NCBI RefSeq assembly: GCF_028737205.1
Contig: NZ_JAQZAL010000016.1
Span: 62,001 to 126,000 of the forward strand
Length of the DNA stretch: 64,000 nucleotides
Direction: 5' to 3'
DNA from: Actinomycetospora lutea
GTDB lineage: Bacteria > Actinomycetota > Actinomycetes > Mycobacteriales > Pseudonocardiaceae
Numbering within the stretch: position 1 is the stretch's first letter; each line of letters opens with the position of its first letter. Of this stretch, positions 21,078 through 29,554 are shown piece by piece. A program made the translations under genes and the position numbers. A model generated the notes under the pieces. The model was not told the DNA's origin, did no database searches, and saw nothing but the letters and a program-made list of their open reading frames with translations.

Positions 21078-21923
21078 CGTCCGCACCGCCCCGATGCTCG
21101 CCGCGACGACCATCGCGATCGCCAGCGCCGAGACCACGGTGACCTCCTGGCCGAGCACGACGAACCCGGCCGTCGCGGCGATCGCGGGCGCGAGGCTCAT
21201 CAGCACCGAGAACGTCGAGGTCGGCATCCGGCGCAGCGCGAGCAGCTCGAGGCTGTAGGGCACGAGCGAGGACAGCAGCGCCACGGCGAAGCCCCACCCG
21301 AGCACGAGGGGGTCGACCATCGCCGCGCCGCCCGCCACCGCGCCGAACGGGACGGTGAGCACCGCGCCGACGGTCATCGCGAGCGCCAGGCCGTCGAGGC
21401 GCTCGAAGCGTCCGCCGGCGTGGCGGGAGGCGAGGATGTAGGCCGCCCACATCGCCGCGGCGCCCAGCGCGAACAGCGCGCCGGTCAGCGTCAGCCCGGT
21501 CAGGCCCGCGCGGCCGAGCAGCGCCACCCCGGCGAGCGCGAGCCCCGCCCACACCCAGCGCGACGCCCGGCGTGACGCGACCACCGAGAGCACGAGCGGG
21601 CCGAGCACCTCGAGCGTCACCGCGGCGCCCAGCGGGATCCGCGCGATCGCCTCGTAGATCAGCGAGTTCATGCCCGCCAGCGCGACGCCGAAGCCCACGA
21701 CGGCCGCCCAGTCGCGTCGCCCGAGACGCCGGACCCGCGGCCGGCAGACCGCCAGCAGCACCAGCGCCGCGAACGCCAGCCGCAGCGACACCGCGCCGAC
21801 GGGGCCGACCCGCGCGAACAGCCCGGTGGCCGCGGTGGCGCCGAACTGCACGGAGAACTGGCCGACGAGGACCATGACCACCGCGTCCGCGCGGCTCCGC
21901 GTCGGCGCGCGCACTCCGGTCAC
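21060..21923 (-). CDS. EamA/RhtA-type drug/metabolite transporter
   Basis: The 287-aa inner-membrane protein has about ten helices in two EamA repeats (residues 15-140 and 150-280). Motifs such as GVALAGMNSLIYEAIARIPLG and LVPYSLELLALRRMPTSTFS match RhtA-like exporters of threonine/homoserine and related metabolites. The substrate is inferred from family only. The last 18 bp overlap the convergent gene. Confidence 0.85.
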   Translation of the reverse strand: MTGVRAPTRSRADAVVMVLVGQFSVQFGATAATGLFARVGPVGAVSLRLAFAALVLLAVCRPRVRRLGRRDWAAVVGFGVALAGMNSLIYEAIARIPLGAAVTLEVLGPLVLSVVASRRASRWVWAGLALAGVALLGRAGLTGLTLTGALFALGAAAMWAAYILASRHAGGRFERLDGLALAMTVGAVLTVPFGAVAGGAAMVDPLVLGWGFAVALLSSLVPYSLELLALRRMPTSTFSVLMSLAPAIAATAGFVVLGQEVTVVSALAIAMVVAASIGAVRTSRPEL

Positions 21924-21980
21924 GCCCCGACGCTGTCACGGCAGGTCACGGAGCGCAGCGGAGCTGGCCCATCGACGCGG

Positions 21981-22340
21981 TCAGCCGGCGCGCAGATGCC
22001 CCGGGGGTGGGTGCTCGACACCGCCGGCGAGCCACGCGCAGAGGTCGTCGACGTCCGCGGGCTCGTGCAGCGGACCGGCGACGACGGCGGGGCCGGTGGG
22101 GGTGCGCGTGTGGTCGCACGGCTGGACGAGCACCAGCGCGCCGGCCCCGTGGGGTGCGGTGCCCTGCCCGCACGCCGATGTCGTCAGGCACGGCGCGCTC
22201 ACCAGCACGCCGTGCGGGCACCGCCGGACGGTGCCGCGCAGCGCCTCGCTGACGTCCTCGCGCCCGATCGCGGGACGCTGGTGGTGCGGGCAGGTCGCGG
22301 TGCCGCAGTAGACGGCGGTGAAGCCGACCGTGTCGGTCAT
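21981..22340 (-). CDS. Small Cys/His-rich thioredoxin-like [2Fe-2S] ferredoxin-type protein
   Basis: The 119-aa product has Cys and His spread as [32 protein letters not shown] and [13 protein letters not shown]. Overall shape recalls the thioredoxin-like 2Fe-2S proteins found beside CobW genes in actinobacteria, but spacing is not canonical, so metal or cluster binding is inferred. Its ATG overlaps the CobW-like stop by 4 bp, placing it last in a probable zinc-controlled operon. Confidence 0.6.
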   Translation of the reverse strand: MTDTVGFTAVYCGTATCPHHQRPAIGREDVSEALRGTVRRCPHGVLVSAPCLTTSACGQGTAPHGAGALVLVQPCDHTRTPTGPAVVAGPLHEPADVDDLCAWLAGGVEHPPPGHLRAG

Positions 22341-23617
22341 CGCTCGCCCTCCCTCCGGGTCGAGGCGCCGTCGAGGTCGAGGCCGCCGGGCAGGTCGTCG
22401 CACGGGTCGGCGTGCCGGTGCTCGAACGGATCGGGGAACCGGCGCCACGCCGCCTGCCCGCGCGCGAGCTCGGCGTCGGTGAGCAGGGCGGCGTCGAGCG
22501 CCTCGACGATCCCGGCCGGATCGGCGTCGTGGACGAGCACCACGAGCTGCTGCTCGCGGTCGCCGAAGCGGTCGTCCCACCGCAGGGCCGCGGCGGCGCG
22601 GCGCTCGTCGTCGACGTCGGCCCAGGAGCCGCCGGCCGCGAGCCACGTCCCCGCGACCCCGATCTGCAGGGCGCCGCCCGCGGACTCGAGCCACAGCACG
22701 TGCTCGGGCTGCGAGGCCACCCACACCCGCCCGCGGGCCCGGATCGTGCCGTGCAGCAGCACGTCGACCGCGGCGTGCAGGCGCTCGGGGTGGAACGGGC
22801 GGCGGTGCCCGACGTGCAGCAGCGAGACGCCGGCGTCGCACGCCAGGGGCGGCTGGCCCCGCAGCAGGGGCGCGTGCGCGTCCTCGGGGACGCCGCGGCG
22901 CGCGTCGGGACCGAGGTCCGCGAGCCGGGCGACGACGTCCGCGCCCAGCTCGGCCGCGATCTCCGGCGCACCGCCGGGCGGGTCGGCGACGGTGAGGCGC
23001 GCCGCCCGCGGGGCGAGGCGGTCGAGGACGGCATCGAGGCGCACGCGGTCCCAGGGCGTCGCGCAGCGCCCGGCGACCACGAGCACGTCGGCGAACTCGG
23101 CCTGCGCCACGACCACCTGCGCGACGCTGCGCTCGTCGTCCCCGGTCAGCCCGAGACCCCGCTCCACCAGCGTGTGGTCGCCGCCCGCGTCCTCGAGCCA
23201 GGTCTCCGCGTCGATCACCCCGACGACACCGCGCAGCGCCAGCACGTCGGTGACCGGGCCGTCGGCGCCCTCGGGCACCAGGGTGTGCAGGGCCCCGGCC
23301 GCCGCATCGGGCTCCATGCCCGGGTCGAGCAGCAGGACGACGTGCCGCACGGCGGGTTCACGGGCCAGGCGCAGCAGCAGCGGCAGCAGGTCCTCGCGCA
23401 GCGTGCAGGCCACGCAGCCGTGCGCGAGCTCGAGCACCGTGTCGGCCGCGCCCTCGTCGTCGACCACCCGCCGGTGCACGACGCCCTCGCCCAGTCCCCG
23501 CAGGTCGTGGGCGACGAGCACTCCTCCCGCCGGCCGTACCGCGGCCGCCACCGCCGCTGCGGCGGCCCGGTCGGCACCGCACACCAGCGTCAGTCCGGTC
23601 TCCGGACCCTCGGGCAT
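22337..23617 (-). CDS. CobW-like (COG0523) putative zinc metallochaperone, degenerate P-loop
   Basis: The 426-aa product follows the COG0523 plan: GTPase-like N-domain with [18 protein letters not shown] (the CxCC metal motif here is CVACT) and a C-terminal CobW_C domain ([20 protein letters not shown]). The Walker A position reads [18 protein letters not shown] and lacks GxxGxGKT, so ordinary GTP binding is doubtful. It ends with a His/Asp-rich segment, [14 protein letters not shown] 23617 has GGGAG upstream. It is divergent from rpmG across a Zur-like box, which fits a role under zinc limitation. Confidence 0.82.
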   Translation of the reverse strand: MPEGPETGLTLVCGADRAAAAAVAAAVRPAGGVLVAHDLRGLGEGVVHRRVVDDEGAADTVLELAHGCVACTLREDLLPLLLRLAREPAVRHVVLLLDPGMEPDAAAGALHTLVPEGADGPVTDVLALRGVVGVIDAETWLEDAGGDHTLVERGLGLTGDDERSVAQVVVAQAEFADVLVVAGRCATPWDRVRLDAVLDRLAPRAARLTVADPPGGAPEIAAELGADVVARLADLGPDARRGVPEDAHAPLLRGQPPLACDAGVSLLHVGHRRPFHPERLHAAVDVLLHGTIRARGRVWVASQPEHVLWLESAGGALQIGVAGTWLAAGGSWADVDDERRAAAALRWDDRFGDREQQLVVLVHDADPAGIVEALDAALLTDAELARGQAAWRRFPDPFEHRHADPCDDLPGGLDLDGASTRREGER

Positions 23618-23643
23618 AGCGCTCCCTTCGATCGCGTTACCGT

Positions 23644-23658
23644 GAACGATAATCATTC
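23644..23658. promoter_or_regulatory. Zur/Fur-type palindrome
   Basis: GAACGATAATCATTC is a 15-bp near-perfect palindrome inside TGAGAATGATTATCGTTCA (minus strand), close to the actinobacterial Zur consensus. It lies between the CobW-like gene (start 23617) and rpmG (start 23677), so one box can repress both. Confidence 0.8.
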
Positions 23659-23676
23659 TCAACAAGGAGGGGAAGC

Positions 23677-23841
23677 ATGGCTCGCAACGACGTCCGCCCG
23701 ATCATCAAGCTGCGCTCGACCGCCGGGACCGGCACGACCTACGTGACCCGCAAGAACCGCCGCAACGACCCCGACCGGATGGTGCTGCGCAAGTACGACG
23801 CGCGCGTCGGTCGCCACGTGGACTTCCGCGAGGAGCGGTGA
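23677..23841 (+). CDS. rpmG: Ribosomal protein L33, zinc-free (Cys-minus) form
   Basis: The 54-aa product starts [20 protein letters not shown] and keeps the L33 core [14 protein letters not shown]. It has no Cys at all, whereas the usual L33 carries two CxxC pairs for zinc. Such paralogues replace the zinc form when zinc is scarce, which frees ribosomal zinc. AAGGAGGGG precedes ATG 23677. The Zur-like palindrome ends 18 bp upstream of the ATG. Confidence 0.93.
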   Translation: MARNDVRPIIKLRSTAGTGTTYVTRKNRRNDPDRMVLRKYDARVGRHVDFREER

Positions 23842-23865
23842 GCCGGGCGCCCCGCCCGGGTCGGG

Positions 23866-24156
23866 TCAGGCCCGGTCGGGCGGGGTGTCGGTGACCCTCA
23901 GGAGCAGGGCGACGAACGCGTCCGCGTGGAGCCGCCCGCCGCGCCGCGGCACCTCGCCCCGGCGCTCGTCGTCGGCGACGAGCTCGCCGGCCACGCGGTC
24001 GAGGGCCCGCATCAGCGGGTCGGCGAGGTCGGGCGGCACCTCGCCGAGCAGCTCGAGGGAGCCGTCGTCCCGCCGCTGGGTGGACAGGTGCGCGAGCGCC
24101 CTGCGCAGCACCCGGCGCGGCTCGCCGGCCACCAGGTCGTCGTCGGCGGCGCTCAT
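23866..24156 (-). CDS. Small hypothetical protein, DUF222-like segment
   Basis: The 96-aa product contains RRALAHLSTQRR, DGSLELLGEVPPDLADPLMR and LHADAFVALLLRV, an order that recalls the middle of DUF222/HNH (13E12-type) proteins, but it is much shorter and has no HNH nuclease. It overlaps the PadR stop by 4 bp and is probably co-expressed with it. It could be a remnant of a larger protein or an independent small family. Confidence 0.5.
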   Translation of the reverse strand: MSAADDDLVAGEPRRVLRRALAHLSTQRRDDGSLELLGEVPPDLADPLMRALDRVAGELVADDERRGEVPRRGGRLHADAFVALLLRVTDTPPDRA

Positions 24157-24698
24157 GCGGACTCCTCCTCGGCCACCTCGTCCAGCAGCGCCGACCAGAA
24201 CCGCAGCGCGGCGTGCTCCATCTCCAGGCCGAGACGCAGGGTGATCATGCGCTTGGCGACGGCGTCGAGGTCGGCGTACCGGGTCCGCATGTCCTCGTAG
24301 ACCGCGATCCGCTCGCGGTGCGCGGCCACCTGCTCGCGGGCCAGCCGCGCGACGTCGCCCTGCTCGCCGACCTCGTTGAAGAACAGCTTGAGCTCGGCGA
24401 TGTCGCGCATCTGGAAGTGCTCGGGCGTCGGTTCGGCGAGCCAGGCCCGCAGCTCGGCCAGACCCTCGTCGGTGAGCCGGTAGGTCCGCCGGCGCCGGCC
24501 CTCGACCTCCGTCTCGGCCTCGAGCAGGCCGAGCTCGACCAGCCGCTGCGGCTCGGAGTAGAGCTGCGCGTGCGGGAAGTGCCAGAAGTAGCCGATGGAG
24601 CGCCCGACGGCCCGCTTGAGGTCGTACGACGTGGAGGGTCCGCGCAGCGCGATGGTCCCGAGCACGACGTAGGAGGTCGGGGAGAGCCGGTCGGCCAC
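24153..24698 (-). CDS. PadR-family transcriptional regulator
   Basis: The 181-aa product has a winged HTH (SPTSYVVLGTIALRGPSTSY, WHFPHAQLYSEPQRLVELGL, RRRRTYRLTDEGLAELRAWL) and a helical dimerisation domain. PadR proteins repress genes for phenolic acids, efflux and others. The start is chosen at GTG 24698 because TACGCT ends 8 nt before it; ATG 24743 would add 15 residues. It diverges from the CoA-ligase/molybdenum-hydroxylase operon and may control it, though phenolic ligands are only a guess. Confidence 0.8.
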   Translation of the reverse strand: MADRLSPTSYVVLGTIALRGPSTSYDLKRAVGRSIGYFWHFPHAQLYSEPQRLVELGLLEAETEVEGRRRRTYRLTDEGLAELRAWLAEPTPEHFQMRDIAELKLFFNEVGEQGDVARLAREQVAAHRERIAVYEDMRTRYADLDAVAKRMITLRLGLEMEHAALRFWSALLDEVAEEESA

Positions 24699-24739
24699 GA
24701 CCACGGAGCGTACCGATCCTTGCCGCCTCGCGGTACGTC

Positions 24740-24766
24740 CCATACGGTCCGAAACAGACGGTGTGG
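24740..24766. promoter_or_regulatory. Imperfect inverted repeat, candidate PadR operator
   Basis: CCATACGGTC (24740-24749) and GACGGTGTGG (24757-24766) match as an inverted repeat with two mismatches and a 7-bp spacer. It lies between PadR and the divergent operon, 30 bp before the CoA-ligase ATG. Function is inferred from position. Confidence 0.4.
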
Positions 24767-24795
24767 GGCGGAGCACGATCAGGAGGCGGCGGCCG

Positions 24796-26331
24796 ATGGA
24801 TCTGGCGACGGTCTGGGCGTGGGCGGTCGAGCGCTATCCGGGGCGGCGCGCGGTCGGCGGCCCGCACCCCCTGACCTTCGCCGAGTGGGACGCCCGCACC
24901 GCCCGCCTGGCCCACGCCCTGCTCGGGCTCGGCGTGCGCCGTGGCGACCGCGTCGCGCTCGTCCTGCACGGCGGGGAGCCCGCGGCGTCGCTGCACCTCG
25001 CGGCCCAGCGGCTCGGGGCCGTCGCGACGCCGCTGTCCCCGCGCTTCGGCACACCCGAGCTCGCGCACTGCCTCGCCGACGCCGCCCCGGCGCTCGTCGT
25101 CAGCGAGCGCGCGACCGAGGAGGCGACGGCCACGGCGCTGCGCGAGGAGCGCGTCCGGCCGGTCGCGCACCTCGAGCTCGAGCAGGTCGAGCGCCTGGCC
25201 CGCGAGCAGCCCGACACCGCGCCGTCCGACCTGCCGACCGCGGACGACGTCAGCGTCATGCTCTACACCTCGGGCACCACGGGCCGGCCCAAGGGCGTGC
25301 CGCGCAGCCACCGCGCCGAGCACGCCGCGGCCGTCGCGCACCTCGTGCAGACCGGCGGGCGCCCCGGCGACGTCGTGCTCGGCGTGATGCCGCTGTTCCA
25401 CACCATGGGCGTGCGGACCCTGCTCGCCACGATCGTCGCCGGCGGGACGTGGGTGCCCCAGGCCCGGTTCGACGCCGCCGAGGCCGCCGAGCTCATCGCC
25501 AGCGAGCGGGTCACGTCGCTCTACCTCGTGCCGACGATGTACTGGTCGCTGCTGCGCGAGGCCGAGCCCGCCGCGCTCGCCGGGGTGCGCCGGCTCGCCT
25601 ACGCGGGCGCGCCGATGGCGCCGGCGCTGGCCGAGCGGCTGGTCGACGCCGTGGCCCCGGAGGCGTTCGTCAACCACTTCGGCTCGACCGAGATCTACAC
25701 GTTCACGATCGGCCCGGACGTGGCGGCGAAGCCGGGCTGCGCGGGCCGGGCCGGGATGTTCAGCCGGGTGCGGCTCGTCGACCCCTCCCCCGGCGCGGGT
25801 CCCGACGACGAGGTGGCCCCCGGGGAGCAGGGGCAGGTCGCGGTGTCGATGGCGAGCCCCGAGGCGTTCTCCGGCTACTGGCTGCGGCCCGACGCGACCG
25901 CGAAGGCCGTCCGCGGCGGCTGGTACTTCACCGGCGACCTCGCGGTGGCCGACGACGAGGGCGACCTGTGGGTGTCCGGGCGGGTCGACGACATGATCAA
26001 CAGCGGCGGCGAGAACGTCTACCCCGACGAGATCGAGGCCGAGCTGGTGCGCTGCCCGGCGGTCGCCGACGTGGTCGTCGTCGGGCTGCCCGACGAGCGA
26101 TGGGGGCAGGCGGTGACGGCGTTCGTGGTGCCCGCCGCCGGCGTGGTCCCCGCGGACGCCGTCGTGGCGGCCGACGCCTGGGGCCGCGAGACGCTCCCGT
26201 CGCTGCGCCGCCCCAAGCGCGTCATCGCGGTCGACGCCGTGCCGCGCTCCGCGGTCGGCAAGACGCTGCGCCGGGTGCTCGTCGGCGGCGACTACACCGC
26301 GCTCGCCGACACCGCCGGAGCCCTGCGGTGA
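24796..26331 (+). CDS. AMP-dependent acyl/aryl-CoA synthetase
   Basis: The 511-aa enzyme activates a carboxylic acid with ATP and CoA. Core motifs are MLYTSGTTGRPKG (P-loop), NHFGSTEIYTFT, WYFTGDLAV and VDDMINSGGENVYPDEIE, with the C-terminal Lys in RSAVGKTLRR. The start ATG 24796 follows AGGAGG. It is the first gene of an operon with a molybdenum hydroxylase and a hydratase, so it probably makes the CoA ester that the following enzymes use. The acid is unknown; an aromatic or heteroaromatic acid is a guess. Its stop overlaps the next GTG by 4 bp. Confidence 0.88.
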   Translation: MDLATVWAWAVERYPGRRAVGGPHPLTFAEWDARTARLAHALLGLGVRRGDRVALVLHGGEPAASLHLAAQRLGAVATPLSPRFGTPELAHCLADAAPALVVSERATEEATATALREERVRPVAHLELEQVERLAREQPDTAPSDLPTADDVSVMLYTSGTTGRPKGVPRSHRAEHAAAVAHLVQTGGRPGDVVLGVMPLFHTMGVRTLLATIVAGGTWVPQARFDAAEAAELIASERVTSLYLVPTMYWSLLREAEPAALAGVRRLAYAGAPMAPALAERLVDAVAPEAFVNHFGSTEIYTFTIGPDVAAKPGCAGRAGMFSRVRLVDPSPGAGPDDEVAPGEQGQVAVSMASPEAFSGYWLRPDATAKAVRGGWYFTGDLAVADDEGDLWVSGRVDDMINSGGENVYPDEIEAELVRCPAVADVVVVGLPDERWGQAVTAFVVPAAGVVPADAVVAADAWGRETLPSLRRPKRVIAVDAVPRSAVGKTLRRVLVGGDYTALADTAGALR

Positions 26332-28709
26332 CCGGCCCGCCCGCCCGCGACGAGGACGCGGCGCTCGTGGCCGGCGCCGGGCGCTTCGTCGACGACCTCG
26401 ACCCGCTGCCCGGCACGCTCGTCGCGGCGATCGTGCGCAGCCCGCACCCGCACGCGCGCCTCCGGTCGGTGGACCTGTCCGCGGCCCGCGCCCACCCCGG
26501 CGTCGTGGCGGTGATCGGGCCGGACGAGGTGCGCGCGGCCGTGCGGCCGTTCCCGCTCTCGACCTCCACGCCGATGCCCTACCTGCCCGCGGCGGTCGAC
26601 GTGGCGCGCTACGTCGGCGAGCCCGTCGCGGTCGTCGTGGCGAGCGACCGCTACGTCGCCGAGGACGCGGGCGAGCTCGTCGAGGTCGACTACGAACCCC
26701 TCGACGTCGTCGTCGACACCCGGACGGCGTTGGAGCCCGCGGCGGTCCTGCTGCACCCGGAGGCGGGCACGAACGTCGCCACCGACCGGTCGTTCTCGTT
26801 CGGGCCGGTCGACGCGGCGTTCGAGCGGGCCGCGCACGTCGTGCACGGCGAGTACACGTTCCCGCGCTACTCGTCGGTGCCGATGGAGTGCTACGGGGTG
26901 GTGGCGCAGTGGACCGACGGCGCCGACGGGCCGGCCGTCGAGTGCTGGGCCAACTTCCACGGGCCGTTCACGATGGTGCCGGTCGCGGCGGGCGCGCTGG
27001 GTGTCCCGGTGTCGCGGTTCCGCCTGCACGTGCCCGCCGACATCGGCGGCAGCTTCGGCATCAAGTCCGGCATCTACCCCTACGTGGTGCTCATGGCGCT
27101 GGCCTCGCGGCACGCCGGGCGGCCGGTGCGCTGGACCGAGGACCGCGTCGAGCACCTGCTCGCGAGCTCGTCGGGCGCGGGGCGGGCGATGGGGTTCTCG
27201 GCGGCGGTGTCGGGCGACGGTGTGGTCGAGGCGCTGCGGGTGGACCTCGTCGACGACGTCGGCGCCTACCTGCGCCCGCCGGAGCCGAGCACGCTCTACC
27301 GCTGCTTCGGCAACATCACCGGCGCCTACGACGTGCCGGCCGTCGCGCTCCGCGCCCGCGCCGTCGTCACCAACCGCGCACCGACCGGGCTCAACCGGGG
27401 CTTCGGCGGGCAGCAGCTGTACTTCGGGCTCGAGCGGCTGATGGACGCCGTCGCCGCGCGCACCGGGCTCGACGTCGCCGAGGTGCGCCGCCGCAACCTC
27501 GTGCGCTCGTTCCCGCACCGCACCCCGACCGGCGGGCTCTACGACTCCGGCGACTACCGCGGGGCCCTGGACCTGCTGCTCGCGAAGGGCGGCCACGACG
27601 AGCTGCGCGCGCGCCAGGAGGCCGCGCGGGCCGAGGGCGCGTACTACGGGGTCGGGCTGGCGCTGGTCGTCGACCCGTCGGGCACCAACATCGGCTACGT
27701 CGGCCTGGCGACCCCGGCTTCGGAGCGCAGGCCCGGGCGGGACAAGTCCGGCTCGACCGAGATCGTGCGCGCGTCGGTGGACCTGCAGGGCGTGGTGACG
27801 GTGCTGCTCGGCTCCGTCCCGCAGGGCCAGGGGCACGCGACGGTGGCGCGCCGGGTGGCGGCGGACCGGCTGGGGCTGCCGGTCGAGCAGGTGCGCGTGG
27901 TGGTCGACATGGACACCGCGTCGACACCGTGGACGGTGACGTCGGGCAGCTACTCGTCACGCTTCGCCCCGCTGGTGACCAGCGCGGTGGTCGCCGCGGT
28001 GGACCGGCTGGCGGAGACGGTGCGGGCGGGCGCGTCCGTGCTGCTGGGGGTCTCCCCCGAGGGGCTGGAGCTGGCCGACGGCAGCGTCCGCGATCCGGTG
28101 TCGGGCCGGGAGTGCGCGTTCCGGCACGCGGCCGGGGTCGTGCACTGGGACCCGGGCGCGCTGCCCGCCGGGGCGCCCGCGCGGCTGGCCACCGAGGGTG
28201 AGTTCGTGCCGCCCGAGGCGGTCGCGGCCACCGCCGAGGACCGGATCAACTCCTCGCTCTGCTACGGCTTCGTCGCCGAGATGGTCGGGGTGCGCATCGA
28301 CCCGGACACGCTCGTGGTCACCCTCGACCGCGTCGCGACGGTGCACGACGCGGGCACGGTGCTCGACCCGGTGCTGCTCGAGGGGCAGGTGCTCGGGGCG
28401 CTCGTGCACGGGCTCGGCGGCGCGGCGTACGAGGAGTTCCGCTACTCCCCCGCCGGCCAGCCGACATCGGCGACGTTCCTCGACTACCTCTGCCCCACGA
28501 GCGCCGAGACCGCGTTCGACCTGGTCTCCGACCACGTGGTGTCGCCGTCGCCGCTCACCCCGCTCGGCGCCAAGGGGTGCGGCGAAGGCAGCTCGATGAG
28601 CCTGCCCGTCGCCTACGCCAACGCGGTCGCCGACGCCCTGGCCCCCGCCGGCGTCGTGATCGACTCCCTGCCCCTGCACGGCTCCGTCCTCCACGACCTC
28701 CTCATGTGA
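26328..28709 (+). CDS. Molybdenum hydroxylase large subunit (xanthine dehydrogenase family)
   Basis: The 793-aa subunit binds the molybdenum cofactor. Visible family motifs are DIGGSFGIKSGIYPY, NRGFGGQQLYFGLERLMD, SVPQGQGHATV and the catalytic Glu in LGAKGCGEGSSMSLP. The residues around the active-site loop are NRGFGG, not AYxCSFR, so this is not form I CO dehydrogenase. It would hydroxylate a C-H bond of a heterocycle or CoA ester. The FAD and Fe-S subunits follow after a hydratase gene. GTG start, 4-bp overlap with the ligase. Confidence 0.88.
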   Translation: MTGPPARDEDAALVAGAGRFVDDLDPLPGTLVAAIVRSPHPHARLRSVDLSAARAHPGVVAVIGPDEVRAAVRPFPLSTSTPMPYLPAAVDVARYVGEPVAVVVASDRYVAEDAGELVEVDYEPLDVVVDTRTALEPAAVLLHPEAGTNVATDRSFSFGPVDAAFERAAHVVHGEYTFPRYSSVPMECYGVVAQWTDGADGPAVECWANFHGPFTMVPVAAGALGVPVSRFRLHVPADIGGSFGIKSGIYPYVVLMALASRHAGRPVRWTEDRVEHLLASSSGAGRAMGFSAAVSGDGVVEALRVDLVDDVGAYLRPPEPSTLYRCFGNITGAYDVPAVALRARAVVTNRAPTGLNRGFGGQQLYFGLERLMDAVAARTGLDVAEVRRRNLVRSFPHRTPTGGLYDSGDYRGALDLLLAKGGHDELRARQEAARAEGAYYGVGLALVVDPSGTNIGYVGLATPASERRPGRDKSGSTEIVRASVDLQGVVTVLLGSVPQGQGHATVARRVAADRLGLPVEQVRVVVDMDTASTPWTVTSGSYSSRFAPLVTSAVVAAVDRLAETVRAGASVLLGVSPEGLELADGSVRDPVSGRECAFRHAAGVVHWDPGALPAGAPARLATEGEFVPPEAVAATAEDRINSSLCYGFVAEMVGVRIDPDTLVVTLDRVATVHDAGTVLDPVLLEGQVLGALVHGLGGAAYEEFRYSPAGQPTSATFLDYLCPTSAETAFDLVSDHVVSPSPLTPLGAKGCGEGSSMSLPVAYANAVADALAPAGVVIDSLPLHGSVLHDLLM

Positions 28710-28746
28710 GCGAAATTCCCGGCTATAGCCGTGAATTTCGCTCACA
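28705..28746. terminator. Perfect 14-bp hairpin overlapping the large-subunit stop codon
   Basis: TGTGAGCGAAATTC (28705-28718) and GAATTTCGCTCACA (28733-28746) are perfect arms. The loop contains the palindrome GGCTATAGCC (28721-28730). The stop TGA (28707-28709) lies within the left arm. It could end or slow transcription, protect the upstream mRNA, or be an operator. It is notably AT-rich for this genome. Confidence 0.6.
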
Positions 28747-28767
28747 TACCGACGACGAAGGGTTCCC

Positions 28768-29547
28768 ATGGCACTGACCGGTGGCGAGGTCCGGCTCGAG
28801 CGCTCGCACGGGGGGCGCGTCGCGGACGTGACGCTGTCGCACGGGCGCTACACGGTGATCACGTGGGAGATGCGCCGGCTCATGGCCGAACGCTTCGCCG
28901 AGATCGACCGCGACCCGGACGTCCAGGTCGTCGTCATCCGCTCCGACGGCGAGCACTTCTCCTCGGGCGGCGACATCGCCGGGTTCATGGAGGTCGACCC
29001 GATCGACTTCACCGACCTCGGCCACGACGTCACCGCGCCCTCGCGCAGCCCCAAGCCGGTGATCGTCGCCGTCGACGGCTACGCCTTCGGTGTCGGCCTC
29101 GAGCTGGTGCTGTCCTGCGACATCCGGCTGGCCACCGAGCGCAGCCGCTTCGCGCTGCCCGAGATGAACCTCGGCATGATCCCGGGCTCCGGCGGCACCC
29201 AGCGCCTCGCGCGCCTGATCGGGCTCTCGCGCGCCAAGCACCACGTGATGACCGCCCGCCGGATGACGGGGCAGGAGGCCGCCGACTGGGGTGTCGTCGC
29301 GGAGCTGCACCCCGACCGCGCGGCCCTCGACGCGGCCACCGAAACCCTGGTCACGAGGATGCTCGGGTTCTCGCCGCTCGCCCTGCGCGCCGCCAAGGAG
29401 GTGCTCGACCGCGGTGTCGACGCGCCCCTGTACTCGGGGATCGAGCTCGAGCGGAAGGCCTACGCCATGCTGCGCTCGAGCCACGACTTCGCCGAGGGCG
29501 TCGCGGCGTTCGGCGAGAAGCGCACGCCGTCGTTCACGGGCCGGTGA
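28768..29547 (+). CDS. Enoyl-CoA hydratase/isomerase family protein
   Basis: The 259-aa crotonase-fold protein has the oxyanion-hole motif HFSSGGDIAGF and both catalytic-type Glu residues, in GVGLELVLSCDIR and FALPEMNLGMIPG. It acts on a CoA ester. It lies inside the molybdenum-hydroxylase operon, which supports a CoA-linked pathway. GAAGGG precedes ATG 28768. The last 8 residues (RTPSFTGR) fit the family's C-terminus. Confidence 0.9.
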   Translation: MALTGGEVRLERSHGGRVADVTLSHGRYTVITWEMRRLMAERFAEIDRDPDVQVVVIRSDGEHFSSGGDIAGFMEVDPIDFTDLGHDVTAPSRSPKPVIVAVDGYAFGVGLELVLSCDIRLATERSRFALPEMNLGMIPGSGGTQRLARLIGLSRAKHHVMTARRMTGQEAADWGVVAELHPDRAALDAATETLVTRMLGFSPLALRAAKEVLDRGVDAPLYSGIELERKAYAMLRSSHDFAEGVAAFGEKRTPSFTGR

Positions 29548-29554
29548 GCCGCCC

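Noticed and set aside
24213-28709. A 1498-codon plus-strand frame covering PadR and the CoA ligase
   Set aside because: Only the part from 26328 is the molybdenum hydroxylase. The rest is out of frame with the clear ligase and opposite the PadR gene.
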